A DNA stretch of 64,000 nt from RGIG9151 sp963635575 (GTDB lineage Bacteria > Bacillota > Clostridia > TANB77 > RGIG9151). Numbering within the stretch: the first letter of the stretch is position 1; every line of letters begins with the position of its first letter. Shown here piece by piece: positions 41,496 to 49,545 of this stretch. Position numbers and translations under genes: made by a program. The DNA is taken from assembly GCA_963635575.1 (NCBI GenBank), contig CAVHFU010000001.1:1-64000 (forward strand), given 5' to 3'. The notes beneath the pieces are model-generated. The model ran no database searches and was not told the origin of the DNA. It saw only the letters and a program-made list of their open reading frames with translations.

Positions 41496-42266
41496 TCATA
41501 TATACCTTCTCATATGCATTAACGCACTTTTTTCTAGCCTAGAGACTTGTGCCTGAGATATTCCTATCTCATCAGCCACTTCAATTTGTGTTCTGCCATC
41601 AAAAAATCTTTTCCTTAAAATTAGTTTTTCTCTATCATTTAACTTTGACATTGCCTCGCTTATAGCCAAATCAGAAATCCACTTTTCATCTGTGTTTTTT
41701 GCGTCTCCCACTTGGTCCATAACAAACAGTGTGTCTCCATCATCGCGATAAACAGGCTCAAATAAAGAAATCGGTTCTTGAATTGCATCTAGTGCCATAA
41801 CCACTTCTTCTTTTGGCACTCCCATTTCCTTTGCAATCTCCATTATAGTTGGCTCTTTATTGTTTGTACTTATTAACTTCTCTTTTGCCTGTAAGGCTTT
41901 ATACGCCGTATCTTTAAGTGAGCGACTTACTCTAATCGAATTATTATCTCTTAAATACCTTCTAATCTCCCCTATTATCATTGGAACAGCATAAGTAGAA
42001 AATGTAACTTCGTGTTTCAAATCAAAATTATCTATCGCTTTTATTAATCCTACACAACCTATTTGAAACAAATCATCTATATTTTCTCCTCTATTTGTAA
42101 AACGTTGTATTACACTCAACACAAGTCTTAAATTACCGTTTGCAAACTCCTGCCTTGCCTCTTTATCCCCTTTGCTAATTTTAATCAACAATTCTTTCTT
42201 TTTATCATTGTCTAAGACAGGAAGCTTAGTTGTATTAACACCGCATATTTCAACTTTATTAATCAA
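41496..42266 (-). CDS. sigG: Late forespore sigma factor sigma-G
   Basis: Sigma-70-family factor that directs late forespore genes. The SigG N-terminal signature is clear (NKVEICGVNTTKLPVL), followed by region 2 (FSTYAVPMIIGEIRRYLRD) and region 4 (SQAQVSRLEKSALMHMRRYI). The start is most likely the TTG at 42266, giving MINKVEICG, with GGAGG 8 nt upstream; another TTG at 42272 is too close to that site. Located between ylmC and sigE as in most clostridia. Confidence 0.97.
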   Translation of the reverse strand: MINKVEICGVNTTKLPVLDNDKKKELLIKISKGDKEARQEFANGNLRLVLSVIQRFTNRGENIDDLFQIGCVGLIKAIDNFDLKHEVTFSTYAVPMIIGEIRRYLRDNNSIRVSRSLKDTAYKALQAKEKLISTNNKEPTIMEIAKEMGVPKEEVVMALDAIQEPISLFEPVYRDDGDTLFVMDQVGDAKNTDEKWISDLAISEAMSKLNDREKLILRKRFFDGRTQIEVADEIGISQAQVSRLEKSALMHMRRYI

Positions 42267-42346
42267 GCCCAAAACCTCCTTTGTAATAATCTATATTAAT
42301 TATTTCCAAAATAGGTTTTTGGTATACTTAAAGAAGTTTTTATTTT

Positions 42347-43057
42347 TTACATCATTTTTGAAATCTCACGTTTCAGCCTTTTAATTATCTTCTTTTCTAA
42401 TCTGGATATGTACGATTGAGATATTCCTAGCATATCTGCTACTTCTTTTTGGGTTTTTTCCATACCACTCTTTAAGCCAAATCGCAGCTCCATTATGTTC
42501 TTTTCTCTATTAGTAAGCTTGTCTATTGCACTGTTTAATAACTTTCTATCTACTTCGCCCTCTATTTCTTTATTAACTTGGTCAGGATCACCGCCTAAAA
42601 TGTCTGATAATAATAGCTCATTTCCGTCCCAGTCCACATTAAGTGGCTCGTCAATAGAGACTTCATTTCTAATCTTAGTAATCTTTCTAAGATGCATTAA
42701 AATCTCATTTTCAATACATCTTGAAGCATATGTGGCAAGTTTTATATTCTTATTTGTATCAAATGTATTAATCGCCTTAATAAGTCCAATAGTTCCAATA
42801 GATATTAAGTCCTCTATCCCAACACCTGTATTTTCAAATTTCTTTGCTATATATACAACTAATCGAAGATTTCTCTCTATCAATACAGGTCGTACATCCT
42901 CGCCACACCTCATACGCTTAAGATAATTTTCTTCTTCGCTAGGCTCAAGCGGTGGTGGCAATACATCACTTCCTGCAATATAATAAAGACTGTCCTCTAC
43001 CGTCGCATTAATAATCGGTTCTAATACCTTCATCACAAGTCTTTTTATATCTACCAT
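42347..43057 (-). CDS. sigE: Early mother-cell sigma factor sigma-E (pro-form)
   Basis: Mother-cell sigma factor made as an inactive precursor. The N-terminal pro-region ends near IAGSDVLPPPLEPSEEE, the typical site cut by SpoIIGA. Region 2 (KLATYASRCIENEILMHLRK) and region 4 (GISQSYISRLEKKIIKRLKREI) follow; 236 residues. GGGGG site upstream. The gene for its activating protease SpoIIGA, normally immediately upstream, is missing from this position. A spoIIG-like promoter lies just upstream. Confidence 0.97.
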   Translation of the reverse strand: MVDIKRLVMKVLEPIINATVEDSLYYIAGSDVLPPPLEPSEEENYLKRMRCGEDVRPVLIERNLRLVVYIAKKFENTGVGIEDLISIGTIGLIKAINTFDTNKNIKLATYASRCIENEILMHLRKITKIRNEVSIDEPLNVDWDGNELLLSDILGGDPDQVNKEIEGEVDRKLLNSAIDKLTNREKNIMELRFGLKSGMEKTQKEVADMLGISQSYISRLEKKIIKRLKREISKMM

Positions 43058-43088
43058 AATAAAAACCCCCTTTTTAGTGTATATTAAA

Positions 43089-43121
43089 ATTATACAAACC
43101 TAAAAAGGGGAAATTTGTCAT
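43089..43121 (-). promoter_or_regulatory. Candidate long-spacer, Spo0A-type promoter of sigE
   Basis: On the minus strand ATGACA (43116-43121), a 21-nt spacer and TATAAT (43089-43094). The Bacillus spoIIG promoter also has an over-long spacer (22 bp) and is activated by Spo0A near the -35. A weak 0A-box-like TTTGTCAT overlaps the -35 here. Assignment is inference from this resemblance. Confidence 0.45.
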
Positions 43122-43159
43122 AGTAATGTATTGAAAAACCAATAGTTTCTACAATATTT

Positions 43160-44719
43160 TTACTGTTCATTTGAATTTTGCTTAAATCTGACATAGCCCA
43201 TTTCTTCCCAGATATTAAAATCCAAATTTAGTCGATATAACAATCTAGGTTTTGCACCGGCTCTGTTTTTATCAACAACTACAGCATAATATCTTGTGTT
43301 AAATAGTTTAGGCTTTTCTAAATCCTTATAGTCGGTTGATTCTTCTTTATCAGCGTATTCATAATTTTGATATGTAGTATTATTTATTTCTTTTATTAAG
43401 CATAAATTATCCAAAACTTCCTTAACAGTACTACTTCCAGATATATCATTAATGTTCATATTCAGTGGCAATGTGGTGTTTTCTAAAAGTTGCATTGTCG
43501 AACCCACGAATACACCATATTCTTGAGCAATGTTAGACAATACTGTTGCCGTTTTCTTCAATTCGTCTTTATTACCGATATGCTCAATATCTGTTTTTAG
43601 AGTATCATAGAAAAAGTATTCAATTCCTTCTTTATAGTAATAATTCAATATTATATTTCTCAAATCATCATTACTGTGTTCTGCAGTATGCACAAAGTGA
43701 ATTGCATTTTCCCCTTGTTCATTAAGCCAGTTCATTGCAGTTACCGTTTTATTAAATTCACTAGATACTTCGGCAAGTTTCTTTAAATAGTCATCGTTGC
43801 TTTCATTTTCACCCTTTAGCACAAATCCCTCTTCATCTACTTCTACTTCCTTATCAGCGTCAGGTCTATACTTTCGTGTAAGTAACTCTGCTTCTGGTTT
43901 TCTTAGGACTTGCTTATGCATAGCCTGAATTTCTTTGTTATTAATAACAGTAGTAGCCAAACAAAGTTTCATTTTATCTTCTGTCATTTCGTTTGAGATT
44001 ATTAATACTTTTTGCTTTTGAACAAACACTAAATAACTTACTAAGTTCATCAAAAATCTACTTTTACCTGCGTTAGATGGCATAGCAAACGACATTGTTT
44101 CGCCTTTTCTTAGTCCTTTAAATGTTCTCGTCATAATTTTAAATGGTAATGATATACCTGTGGTTAAGTTATTATCGCCTTGCAGTAAAAAATCTGCTAC
44201 ATCTTTATTTAAAACGACTATATTGAGTCCACCCATCATGCTAGCTTTGCTAACACTAAGCTCGATTTCCCCCATAGTCATTTCTTCATATCGCTTATAA
44301 TTCCTAATTTCAGCCACTTTTCCTTGGATTGTAGCTGTTGGTGCATTATCATAACCTTTTTTTAGTAAGAACAATTTCCTAAGTTTTACATATGCTTCTT
44401 CAACCGTAAGACCTGACTCCATTGCAACTCTTTTACACTCTTTTATTTGGTTAAATGTTGAATCCGTAGTTTTTGGGAAAGTAAAATTAGCTTTAGCTTC
44501 TTCATTTACATATAACTGACCTTCTCTAAATAAAACAAGCTTATATATATCATCTAGCCAAGGAACAGAAAACCTGCATTCTGTATGAACAAAATAAAAT
44601 GCTGCTATTGCCTTGGGGTTAATGTGTAGTAAACCCACATAAGCAATTTCCAAATTTTCATCTATAAAGTTAGCCGGATATTCTTTTTTTAACGAGTCAT
44701 CTCTTTCATAAATACTCAA
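43160..44719 (-). CDS. DnaB-like RecA-fold ATPase/helicase
   Basis: A 519-residue protein whose C-terminal half resembles the DnaB helicase ATPase. It has a DnaB-style Walker A (AMPSNAGKSRFLMNL), the VLIISNEMTEDKMKLCLA strand (compare DnaB FSLEMS), a Walker-B-like hydrophobic strand (IEYFFYDTLK) and late DVVDKNRAGAK-like segments (VVVDKNRAGAKPRLL). The N-terminal half is not the usual DnaB_N domain, and a 60-80-residue charged insert lies within the ATPase. It may be of phage or plasmid origin. The probable start is the TTG at 44719, with GGAGTGG upstream; an ATG at 44734 has no site. It occupies the place of spoIIGA upstream of sigE and abuts an assembly gap. Confidence 0.7.
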   Translation of the reverse strand: MSIYERDDSLKKEYPANFIDENLEIAYVGLLHINPKAIAAFYFVHTECRFSVPWLDDIYKLVLFREGQLYVNEEAKANFTFPKTTDSTFNQIKECKRVAMESGLTVEEAYVKLRKLFLLKKGYDNAPTATIQGKVAEIRNYKRYEEMTMGEIELSVSKASMMGGLNIVVLNKDVADFLLQGDNNLTTGISLPFKIMTRTFKGLRKGETMSFAMPSNAGKSRFLMNLVSYLVFVQKQKVLIISNEMTEDKMKLCLATTVINNKEIQAMHKQVLRKPEAELLTRKYRPDADKEVEVDEEGFVLKGENESNDDYLKKLAEVSSEFNKTVTAMNWLNEQGENAIHFVHTAEHSNDDLRNIILNYYYKEGIEYFFYDTLKTDIEHIGNKDELKKTATVLSNIAQEYGVFVGSTMQLLENTTLPLNMNINDISGSSTVKEVLDNLCLIKEINNTTYQNYEYADKEESTDYKDLEKPKLFNTRYYAVVVDKNRAGAKPRLLYRLNLDFNIWEEMGYVRFKQNSNEQ

Positions 44720-44771
44720 AAAAATCCACTCCATTCAATATTTAAAGTCCAATATGAATATCGGATTTTTT

Positions 44772-44781
44772 NNNNNNNNNN
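44772..44781. other. Assembly gap (10 Ns)
   Basis: Ten Ns join two contigs. Both sides carry GGATTTTTT-type sequence, and the 12-mer GGATTTTTTTGA occurs inverted at 44716-44727 and direct at 44782-44793, so the break is at a T-rich or palindromic repeat. Gene order and orientation across it are not certain. Confidence 0.97.
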
Positions 44782-44815
44782 GGATTTTTTTGATAAAAAT
44801 TAATCTTTTAAATAA

Positions 44816-45448
44816 TTATTTTGTTAATACATCAATTGGGTTTACTTGCTTACCGTTCTTTTCAACTTCAAAGTGCAAATGTTCAGGTTCATAATACTCG
44901 AACGAAGACGTATTACCAACTCCGCTTATAACTTGTCCTTTTTCTACTTTATCCCCAGCCTTAACCATATCTTTTGATGATAGGTTTGAATAAATAGTTT
45001 TATAATCATTTTCATGAGATATAGTTATTTCTATGCCATTCCCGGCAGTCTCAGTAATACTCTCAACCTTTCCCCTCTCAGATGCCACCACCGGAGTCCC
45101 TCTTTTGGCAATAATGTCAACTCCGTTGTGAACAGTCCATTCCTTTAATGTTTTTGAATAAACCAAATCATTAGAAGAATATCCTAAACCAATCTCACCA
45201 TTTACCGGATAAATCAAAGCAAAAGTTTCTTGTTTTTCCTCCGGTTTCACATCTTGCTCAGGCTCTTTTTCTGTTTTCTCTTCTATATTCGTCTGATTAA
45301 TTTTCTCTGGTACATTTACCTTCACCATATCTTGGTCACCATTTTTAGAATCGTCTGGCAAATTATTAACAATCAATTGTATCCCCAAATAAGCCGTCAA
45401 AGCCAAAACAGACACACCAATAATAATAAAAAATATAGTTTTTTTCAT
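44816..45448 (-). CDS. spoIIQ: SpoIIQ-like M23 (LytM) endopeptidase-domain protein
   Basis: Membrane-anchored forespore protein: a transmembrane helix (about 4-26), an acidic Lys/Glu linker, then an M23 LytM domain (about 80-205). The zinc-ligand motifs are complete, HNGVD and the terminal HLHFEV, so unlike Bacillus SpoIIQ it keeps the residues for peptidase activity. Position next to spoIID supports SpoIIQ, which binds SpoIIIAH across the intermembrane space during engulfment. A vegetative M23 peptidase is the alternative. 210 residues. Confidence 0.8.
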   Translation of the reverse strand: MKKTIFFIIIGVSVLALTAYLGIQLIVNNLPDDSKNGDQDMVKVNVPEKINQTNIEEKTEKEPEQDVKPEEKQETFALIYPVNGEIGLGYSSNDLVYSKTLKEWTVHNGVDIIAKRGTPVVASERGKVESITETAGNGIEITISHENDYKTIYSNLSSKDMVKAGDKVEKGQVISGVGNTSSFEYYEPEHLHFEVEKNGKQVNPIDVLTK

Positions 45449-45522
45449 ATTGATAACCTCCTTTTATAAAAGGAGTATTATCAAAAATTTCCTGTTTTAT
45501 TCAAAAAAGTTATATTCGCCTC

Positions 45523-46410
45523 TTATATAACTTCTGTATTAGGATAGTAATACTTTAGTATTTCTTCGTAATCTTTTCCTTCTCGTGCCATTACTTCAGC
45601 TCCCCATTGGCTCATACCTACCCCATGACCATACCCCTTTACTTTAAATATTACACTTTTTTCTTTTAATTCTATATCAAAATTAGCTGAGCGTAATTCT
45701 AATATACTTCGTATTGATGTACCCGATAAACTGGCTTTATCTATTTTTATTTCGTTTACCCTGTTGCCCTCTGTTCTTGAAATTATTTTGATTTTATTTT
45801 TTAATTTTTCTGTTGTAACTTGATTTCTTCCAAGATAATTATTTATAAGTGTTTTTAATTCTTTATATGTAACTTCTTTTTCACTAAAAAATGTACTCAT
45901 AATTTTATCTTCGTTTGGGCTTTCTACCGATACAAGATACGGAATATCTTTTCCCCAAACATCTTTAGAACTTTCCGTTTTCCCTCCACTAGATGAATGG
46001 AAAAAAGCTTCTATTGTTTCTCCCATATAACTTACTGTTTTCCCTCGTGTTTCTTCTACTGCCTTTGATACTTTTTCAAAATTTTCAGAATAATCATTTT
46101 CCAGCCAAGCTTGACAATGAGAAGAATTATCGCAAATATGCGTACTATCCTTCATTTTAAATTTGGTATATGTTCTTGTAGCTACTGCCTGTGCCTTTAA
46201 CGCCTCAATGTTAAAACCGCTTGGCATTTCAGCATATACAACTCCTTTTAAATATTCTTCTAATTCCATTTCTACGATATCACCGGTCTTACTTCTTACC
46301 AAATATATTGCTTCTTCCTTTTTTACTTTGTCATCTACTATATTTACCTCACTGTTTGTTAATTTAAGTGCAAGAAATAGCATTGCCAAACAAAAAAATA
46401 TTTTTTTCAT
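45523..46410 (-). CDS. spoIID: Stage II sporulation protein D
   Basis: Membrane-anchored lytic transglycosylase of forespore engulfment. An N-terminal signal anchor precedes the SpoIID domain, with the catalytic Glu in YLKGVVYAEMPSGFNIEAL, the ALKAQAVATRTYTKFKM helix, the paired cysteines (HICDNSSHCQAW), SSSGGKTESSKDVWG and the C-terminal GYGHGVGMSQWGAEVMA. Length 295. The spoIIQ-like gene follows on the same strand. Confidence 0.95.
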   Translation of the reverse strand: MKKIFFCLAMLFLALKLTNSEVNIVDDKVKKEEAIYLVRSKTGDIVEMELEEYLKGVVYAEMPSGFNIEALKAQAVATRTYTKFKMKDSTHICDNSSHCQAWLENDYSENFEKVSKAVEETRGKTVSYMGETIEAFFHSSSGGKTESSKDVWGKDIPYLVSVESPNEDKIMSTFFSEKEVTYKELKTLINNYLGRNQVTTEKLKNKIKIISRTEGNRVNEIKIDKASLSGTSIRSILELRSANFDIELKEKSVIFKVKGYGHGVGMSQWGAEVMAREGKDYEEILKYYYPNTEVI

Positions 46411-46531
46411 TCCCTCTCACCCCACATATTAGAATATTTTTCTAATATTTTAATTATTCATTTTTATATTAATTTTTTTGTAAAAAACTATAAAGTTTTT
46501 TTCTATATTAACGATAATAGGGTTGTAAGAG

Positions 46532-46541
46532 NNNNNNNNNN
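46532..46541. other. Assembly gap (10 Ns)
   Basis: Ten Ns join contigs just upstream of the ribosome-binding site of the 46561-47667 gene; the promoter of that gene is not visible. Confidence 0.97.
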
Positions 46542-46560
46542 TGTTAAAGGAGGAAAAAAG

Positions 46561-47667
46561 ATGTCTAAAATAACAGCTAATATTTTTTCAGAGTTTGAAA
46601 AAAGCTTATTGAAAAATATGCAGGAACTAGAAATTATGAAAAATCAAAAGGAATATGTATTAAAGAACATTAATGTTCCATTTAGGAAATGGTTATATTC
46701 GGGTACTACCGAAACATGTAAAAACCAAAGACCTTTCTCTGTATTAAATGAAGACTTAAACTCAGAAATGTTGGTTGTTCCAAAATTACATGTTAATTTA
46801 AATAAATTGCAAAACACTTTTACTTCAAAATATAATTTGTATGAAATTTCCAAGAAGAACCATCCAATTGTTGATGACTGTACAAAGTTACTAAAAGCTT
46901 TATCTAAAAAAATTCCTTGTTCTAAAACCAATACTCTTTTAGGACAGACGAAAGCTACGTTGTCTGAGGATATGTTCTTTGAAGATGGTGAATACTTAGA
47001 TTATATTACCAACTTATGTAATTCAATTGGACTTACAGAACGCCACACTAAAAAGACAAGCAGATATGATTCTATAAAGATTTCAGAAACAGGAAAAGAA
47101 TTCTTAAAATTATCTAAAGCTGATAAACTTGCCGTTCTTCAAAAGGCGGCTGTAAATTTAGCTTCTTATGAATTAAAGAGTGCATTAATGGCTAAGGCTG
47201 AAATGCTTGCTACTTTACTTGAGAGAAATGGCGAACCTATTAAGGCTTCTGTTAAACTTGATTTCTTCTCTCCTGAAAGACTTGGAAAGATTTTATCTAC
47301 AAAGAGCATAAATCTTGAAGATTATTATGATGAAGTATTTGATGGTCTTGGAATTAACCGTAAAAAGTATGTTGATTACTTCAACTCTAAATCTGCAGAG
47401 GTTGACACTTTCGAAAATGCATTAGAAGATGAAAAGTTATTCCTTTCTATATATATAATGGATATTCAAAATATGTTTGATACTTATTTTGTAGTACCTT
47501 TCGGATACTATTTTATGAGTTTCGTTCCTACATATTCTGCTGCATTTAACTGCCAATCAACAATAATGGAAATGTTACTTGCTAAGGAAAATAAAAGAAT
47601 GTGCGAACATTTAAGCTATTCTGTACCGGTTAGCCTAACCGCTACTTCAATAGCAAATATTAACTAG
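46561..47667 (+). CDS. Cytosolic protein of unknown function
   Basis: A 368-residue protein without signal peptide or clear membrane segment, not recognised. The first third is rich in Lys and Asn; the middle (about 190-235) is helical and Ala/Leu-rich (KADKLAVLQKAAVNLASYELKSA), and the last part has aromatic-rich segments (FDTYFVVPFGYYFMSFVPTY). The consensus-strength AAAGGAGG site and a good terminator suggest substantial expression as a single gene. The stop is TAG. It precedes the flagellar operon but is separated from it by a terminator and a new promoter, so a flagellar role is not implied. Confidence 0.65.
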   Translation: MSKITANIFSEFEKSLLKNMQELEIMKNQKEYVLKNINVPFRKWLYSGTTETCKNQRPFSVLNEDLNSEMLVVPKLHVNLNKLQNTFTSKYNLYEISKKNHPIVDDCTKLLKALSKKIPCSKTNTLLGQTKATLSEDMFFEDGEYLDYITNLCNSIGLTERHTKKTSRYDSIKISETGKEFLKLSKADKLAVLQKAAVNLASYELKSALMAKAEMLATLLERNGEPIKASVKLDFFSPERLGKILSTKSINLEDYYDEVFDGLGINRKKYVDYFNSKSAEVDTFENALEDEKLFLSIYIMDIQNMFDTYFVVPFGYYFMSFVPTYSAAFNCQSTIMEMLLAKENKRMCEHLSYSVPVSLTATSIANIN

Positions 47668-47687
47668 TTTAAATGTTTATTATTTAA

Positions 47688-47717
47688 GGACATCTCAGTA
47701 GTTGAGGTGCCCTTTTT
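47688..47717 (+). terminator. Terminator of the 46561-47667 gene
   Basis: A 10-bp stem (47688-47697 with 47703-47712, one mismatch and one G-T pair) followed by five Ts. Confidence 0.85.
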
Positions 47718-47757
47718 GCTTGTGTCGAAATAAAGCGAATATGGTAAAAATATATGC

Positions 47758-47786
47758 TTGATTTTTATATATTATTTCTATATAAT
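47758..47786 (+). promoter_or_regulatory. Sigma-A promoter of the flagellar operon
   Basis: TTGATT (47758-47763), a 17-nt spacer and TATAAT (47781-47786), about 150 bp before flbD. The transcript would begin near 47793 and carry the repeated hairpins of the leader. No sigma-28 motif is seen. Confidence 0.75.
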
Positions 47787-47891
47787 GATTTCATAGATTG
47801 AATCCGCCTTCGGCGTAATGTAGAAATGCATTGGAAGATTGCAAAGCAATCTGCATAATGATTTCATAGATTGAATCCGCCTTCGGCGTAA
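47782..47891 (+). repeat. Duplicated leader hairpin upstream of flbD
   Basis: An exact 37-bp sequence occurs twice (47782-47818 and 47855-47891, period 73 bp). Each copy contains a CGCC-TTC-GGCG hairpin. Between them is a further hairpin, AGATTGC-AAA-GCAATCT. Copy 1 starts inside the promoter -10. The leader RNA could thus fold into three stem-loops before the flagellar genes. Confidence 0.85.
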
Positions 47892-47937
47892 GAATTAAAA
47901 GTGATTGTTTCAATATTTATATTGGATGTGTGTATTT

Positions 47938-48156
47938 ATGATAGAATTAACTAAGTTGAATAATAAAAAGTTTGTTATTAATGCTGACTTGATCGAGTAT
48001 GTTGAGGCTTCTCCGGATACTACTGTTTCTCTTACTACGGGAAATATTTTTGTTGTTCGTGAAAGCGTTGATGAACTCGTTGATAAAGTTATAAAGTTTA
48101 GACAAAAATCTAATTCTTTTTTACAAATGACAAGGGAGGAAATTAATAATGGGTAA
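47938..48156 (+). CDS. flbD: FlbD-family flagellar protein
   Basis: A 72-residue FlbD-family protein beginning MIELTKLNNKKFVINADLIEYVEASPDTTVSL-like, with the typical TTGNIFVVRESVDELVDKV end. The family occurs in flagellar operons of Firmicutes and spirochaetes; the function is unclear. The ribosome-binding site is weak (GGATGTG); an in-frame ATG at 47926 is an alternative. It overlaps fliL by 8 nt, so translation is coupled. Confidence 0.88.
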   Translation: MIELTKLNNKKFVINADLIEYVEASPDTTVSLTTGNIFVVRESVDELVDKVIKFRQKSNSFLQMTREEINNG

Positions 48157-48613
48157 AAAAGCAGTTTTGTTTATTATTGTCGGTATTGTACTAGGCATCG
48201 GCGGAGCTTTGGCCGGAGTGTTTTTTATGCTAGACCAAGCCAATAAACCAGAAAAAGAAATCACTAATACTGAAGTTGAAGAATTTGATCTAAAAAACGG
48301 TAAAAGTCTTACTTTAGAAAAAGTTCAAATTCCTTTAGTTCAAACCGGTTCTAAAACTCAGTTTCTTCAAGCTGATTTCACTATCGTCTTTAAAGACGAA
48401 AAGGCATTGACACAGGCTGAAGGAATGGAAGCGTACATAAAGGACGCTATTATGAGCGTATTTGAAGTTAAAACTGCGGATGAACTAAAGCAGTTAGGTG
48501 CGAGAAATGATATGAAAGAGCCTGTATTGAATGCTATACGCGAGCTTTATAATGATGAAACTGACAGAGAAAATATCGTTGCTGTCATGATTCCGACTTT
48601 CATAGTAACCTAA
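48149..48613 (+). CDS. fliL: Flagellar basal-body protein FliL
   Basis: Single-pass inner-membrane protein that supports stator function. The transmembrane helix (about 6-28) is followed by the FliL periplasmic domain, with LEKVQIPLVQTGSKTQFLQADF and the end ENIVAVMIPTFIVT. 154 residues. Lies between flbD and fliM. Confidence 0.9.
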   Translation: MGKKAVLFIIVGIVLGIGGALAGVFFMLDQANKPEKEITNTEVEEFDLKNGKSLTLEKVQIPLVQTGSKTQFLQADFTIVFKDEKALTQAEGMEAYIKDAIMSVFEVKTADELKQLGARNDMKEPVLNAIRELYNDETDRENIVAVMIPTFIVT

Positions 48614-48642
48614 AATTTTATTTAACAAAGGAGAAAACTAAT

Positions 48643-49530
48643 ATGGCAATTACAAGATATGACTTTTCTAAGCCGAGTAAATTTGCAAAAAATCATATTG
48701 CCGGTTTTAGAAATATATATGAATATTTTTGTAAGACATCTTCTATTATATTAGAAACTCTTGTCCGTAGCGAAGTAACTATCGAAATTCAAAATATAAA
48801 AGAAATGCCGTATGAAGGATATATTAAAACGTTAAGAGACCCTGTTGCTATCGGTGTTATTAGGGCTCAGGAACTTCAAGGAGATATACTAATGGAATTC
48901 CCACCTAATATCGCATTAGAGATTATCGACAAGACATTAGGTGGAAACGTCGAGGCTTTCTCTACCGAAAGAAATCTTACGGAAATTGAAGCGGCCATCA
49001 TATATAATATAATGAAGAATCTTATGAATCCCCTTAAAGAAGCTTGGGGACAAGCATATAACATTACACCTATCGTTGAAAAATTCTTTACCACAACTAA
49101 ACTTATTAATATGACACGACTCAATGATACAATCATCATGGTTGAAATCGATGTTGGACTCGGTAAAGCGAAAGGTTGCATGAGATTTTGTATTCCGTAT
49201 GAAACTATTAAACATATAGTTAATAAAATTGACATTAAATCTTGGTTGTTTACAGATGTTGAGCCTAATTCACCGGAAAAAATCCAAAAAATTGAGGAAA
49301 AGGTTGAATTATCTAAAGTTGATATTCATGCCATTCTGGGCGAAACTAAATTACAACTTAAAGATATTAAAGAATTACAAGTAGGCGATGTAATCACCCT
49401 AAATACCGATATAAAATCTGAACTTTCCTTATACATTGACGGTGTAAAAAGATATAAAGCACGACCCGGAACAAAAAATAAAAAACTAGCTGTAAAGATT
49501 ACTGAAACCATAAAAAAAGAGGATGAATAA
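48643..49530 (+). CDS. fliM: Flagellar motor switch protein FliM, lacking the CheY-binding N-terminus
   Basis: C-ring switch protein. The protein begins MAITRYDFSKPSKFAKNHI, which is where the FliM core normally starts after about 30-40 residues. The N-terminal LSQxEIDxLL peptide that binds phospho-CheY is absent, and only 29 nt separate it from the fliL stop, so it is not hidden upstream. The middle domain and the C-terminal SpoA domain (LGETKLQLKDIKELQVGDVI) are present. Length 295 versus about 330 typical. A clear ribosome-binding site precedes the ATG. Confidence 0.93.
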   Translation: MAITRYDFSKPSKFAKNHIAGFRNIYEYFCKTSSIILETLVRSEVTIEIQNIKEMPYEGYIKTLRDPVAIGVIRAQELQGDILMEFPPNIALEIIDKTLGGNVEAFSTERNLTEIEAAIIYNIMKNLMNPLKEAWGQAYNITPIVEKFFTTTKLINMTRLNDTIIMVEIDVGLGKAKGCMRFCIPYETIKHIVNKIDIKSWLFTDVEPNSPEKIQKIEEKVELSKVDIHAILGETKLQLKDIKELQVGDVITLNTDIKSELSLYIDGVKRYKARPGTKNKKLAVKITETIKKEDE

Positions 49531-49545
49531 AGGAGGATTTTACGG

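Noticed and set aside
47782..47891. CRISPR-like repeat-spacer pattern
   Set aside because: Only two repeat units, one 36-bp interval and no cas genes. The units are hairpins in a leader.
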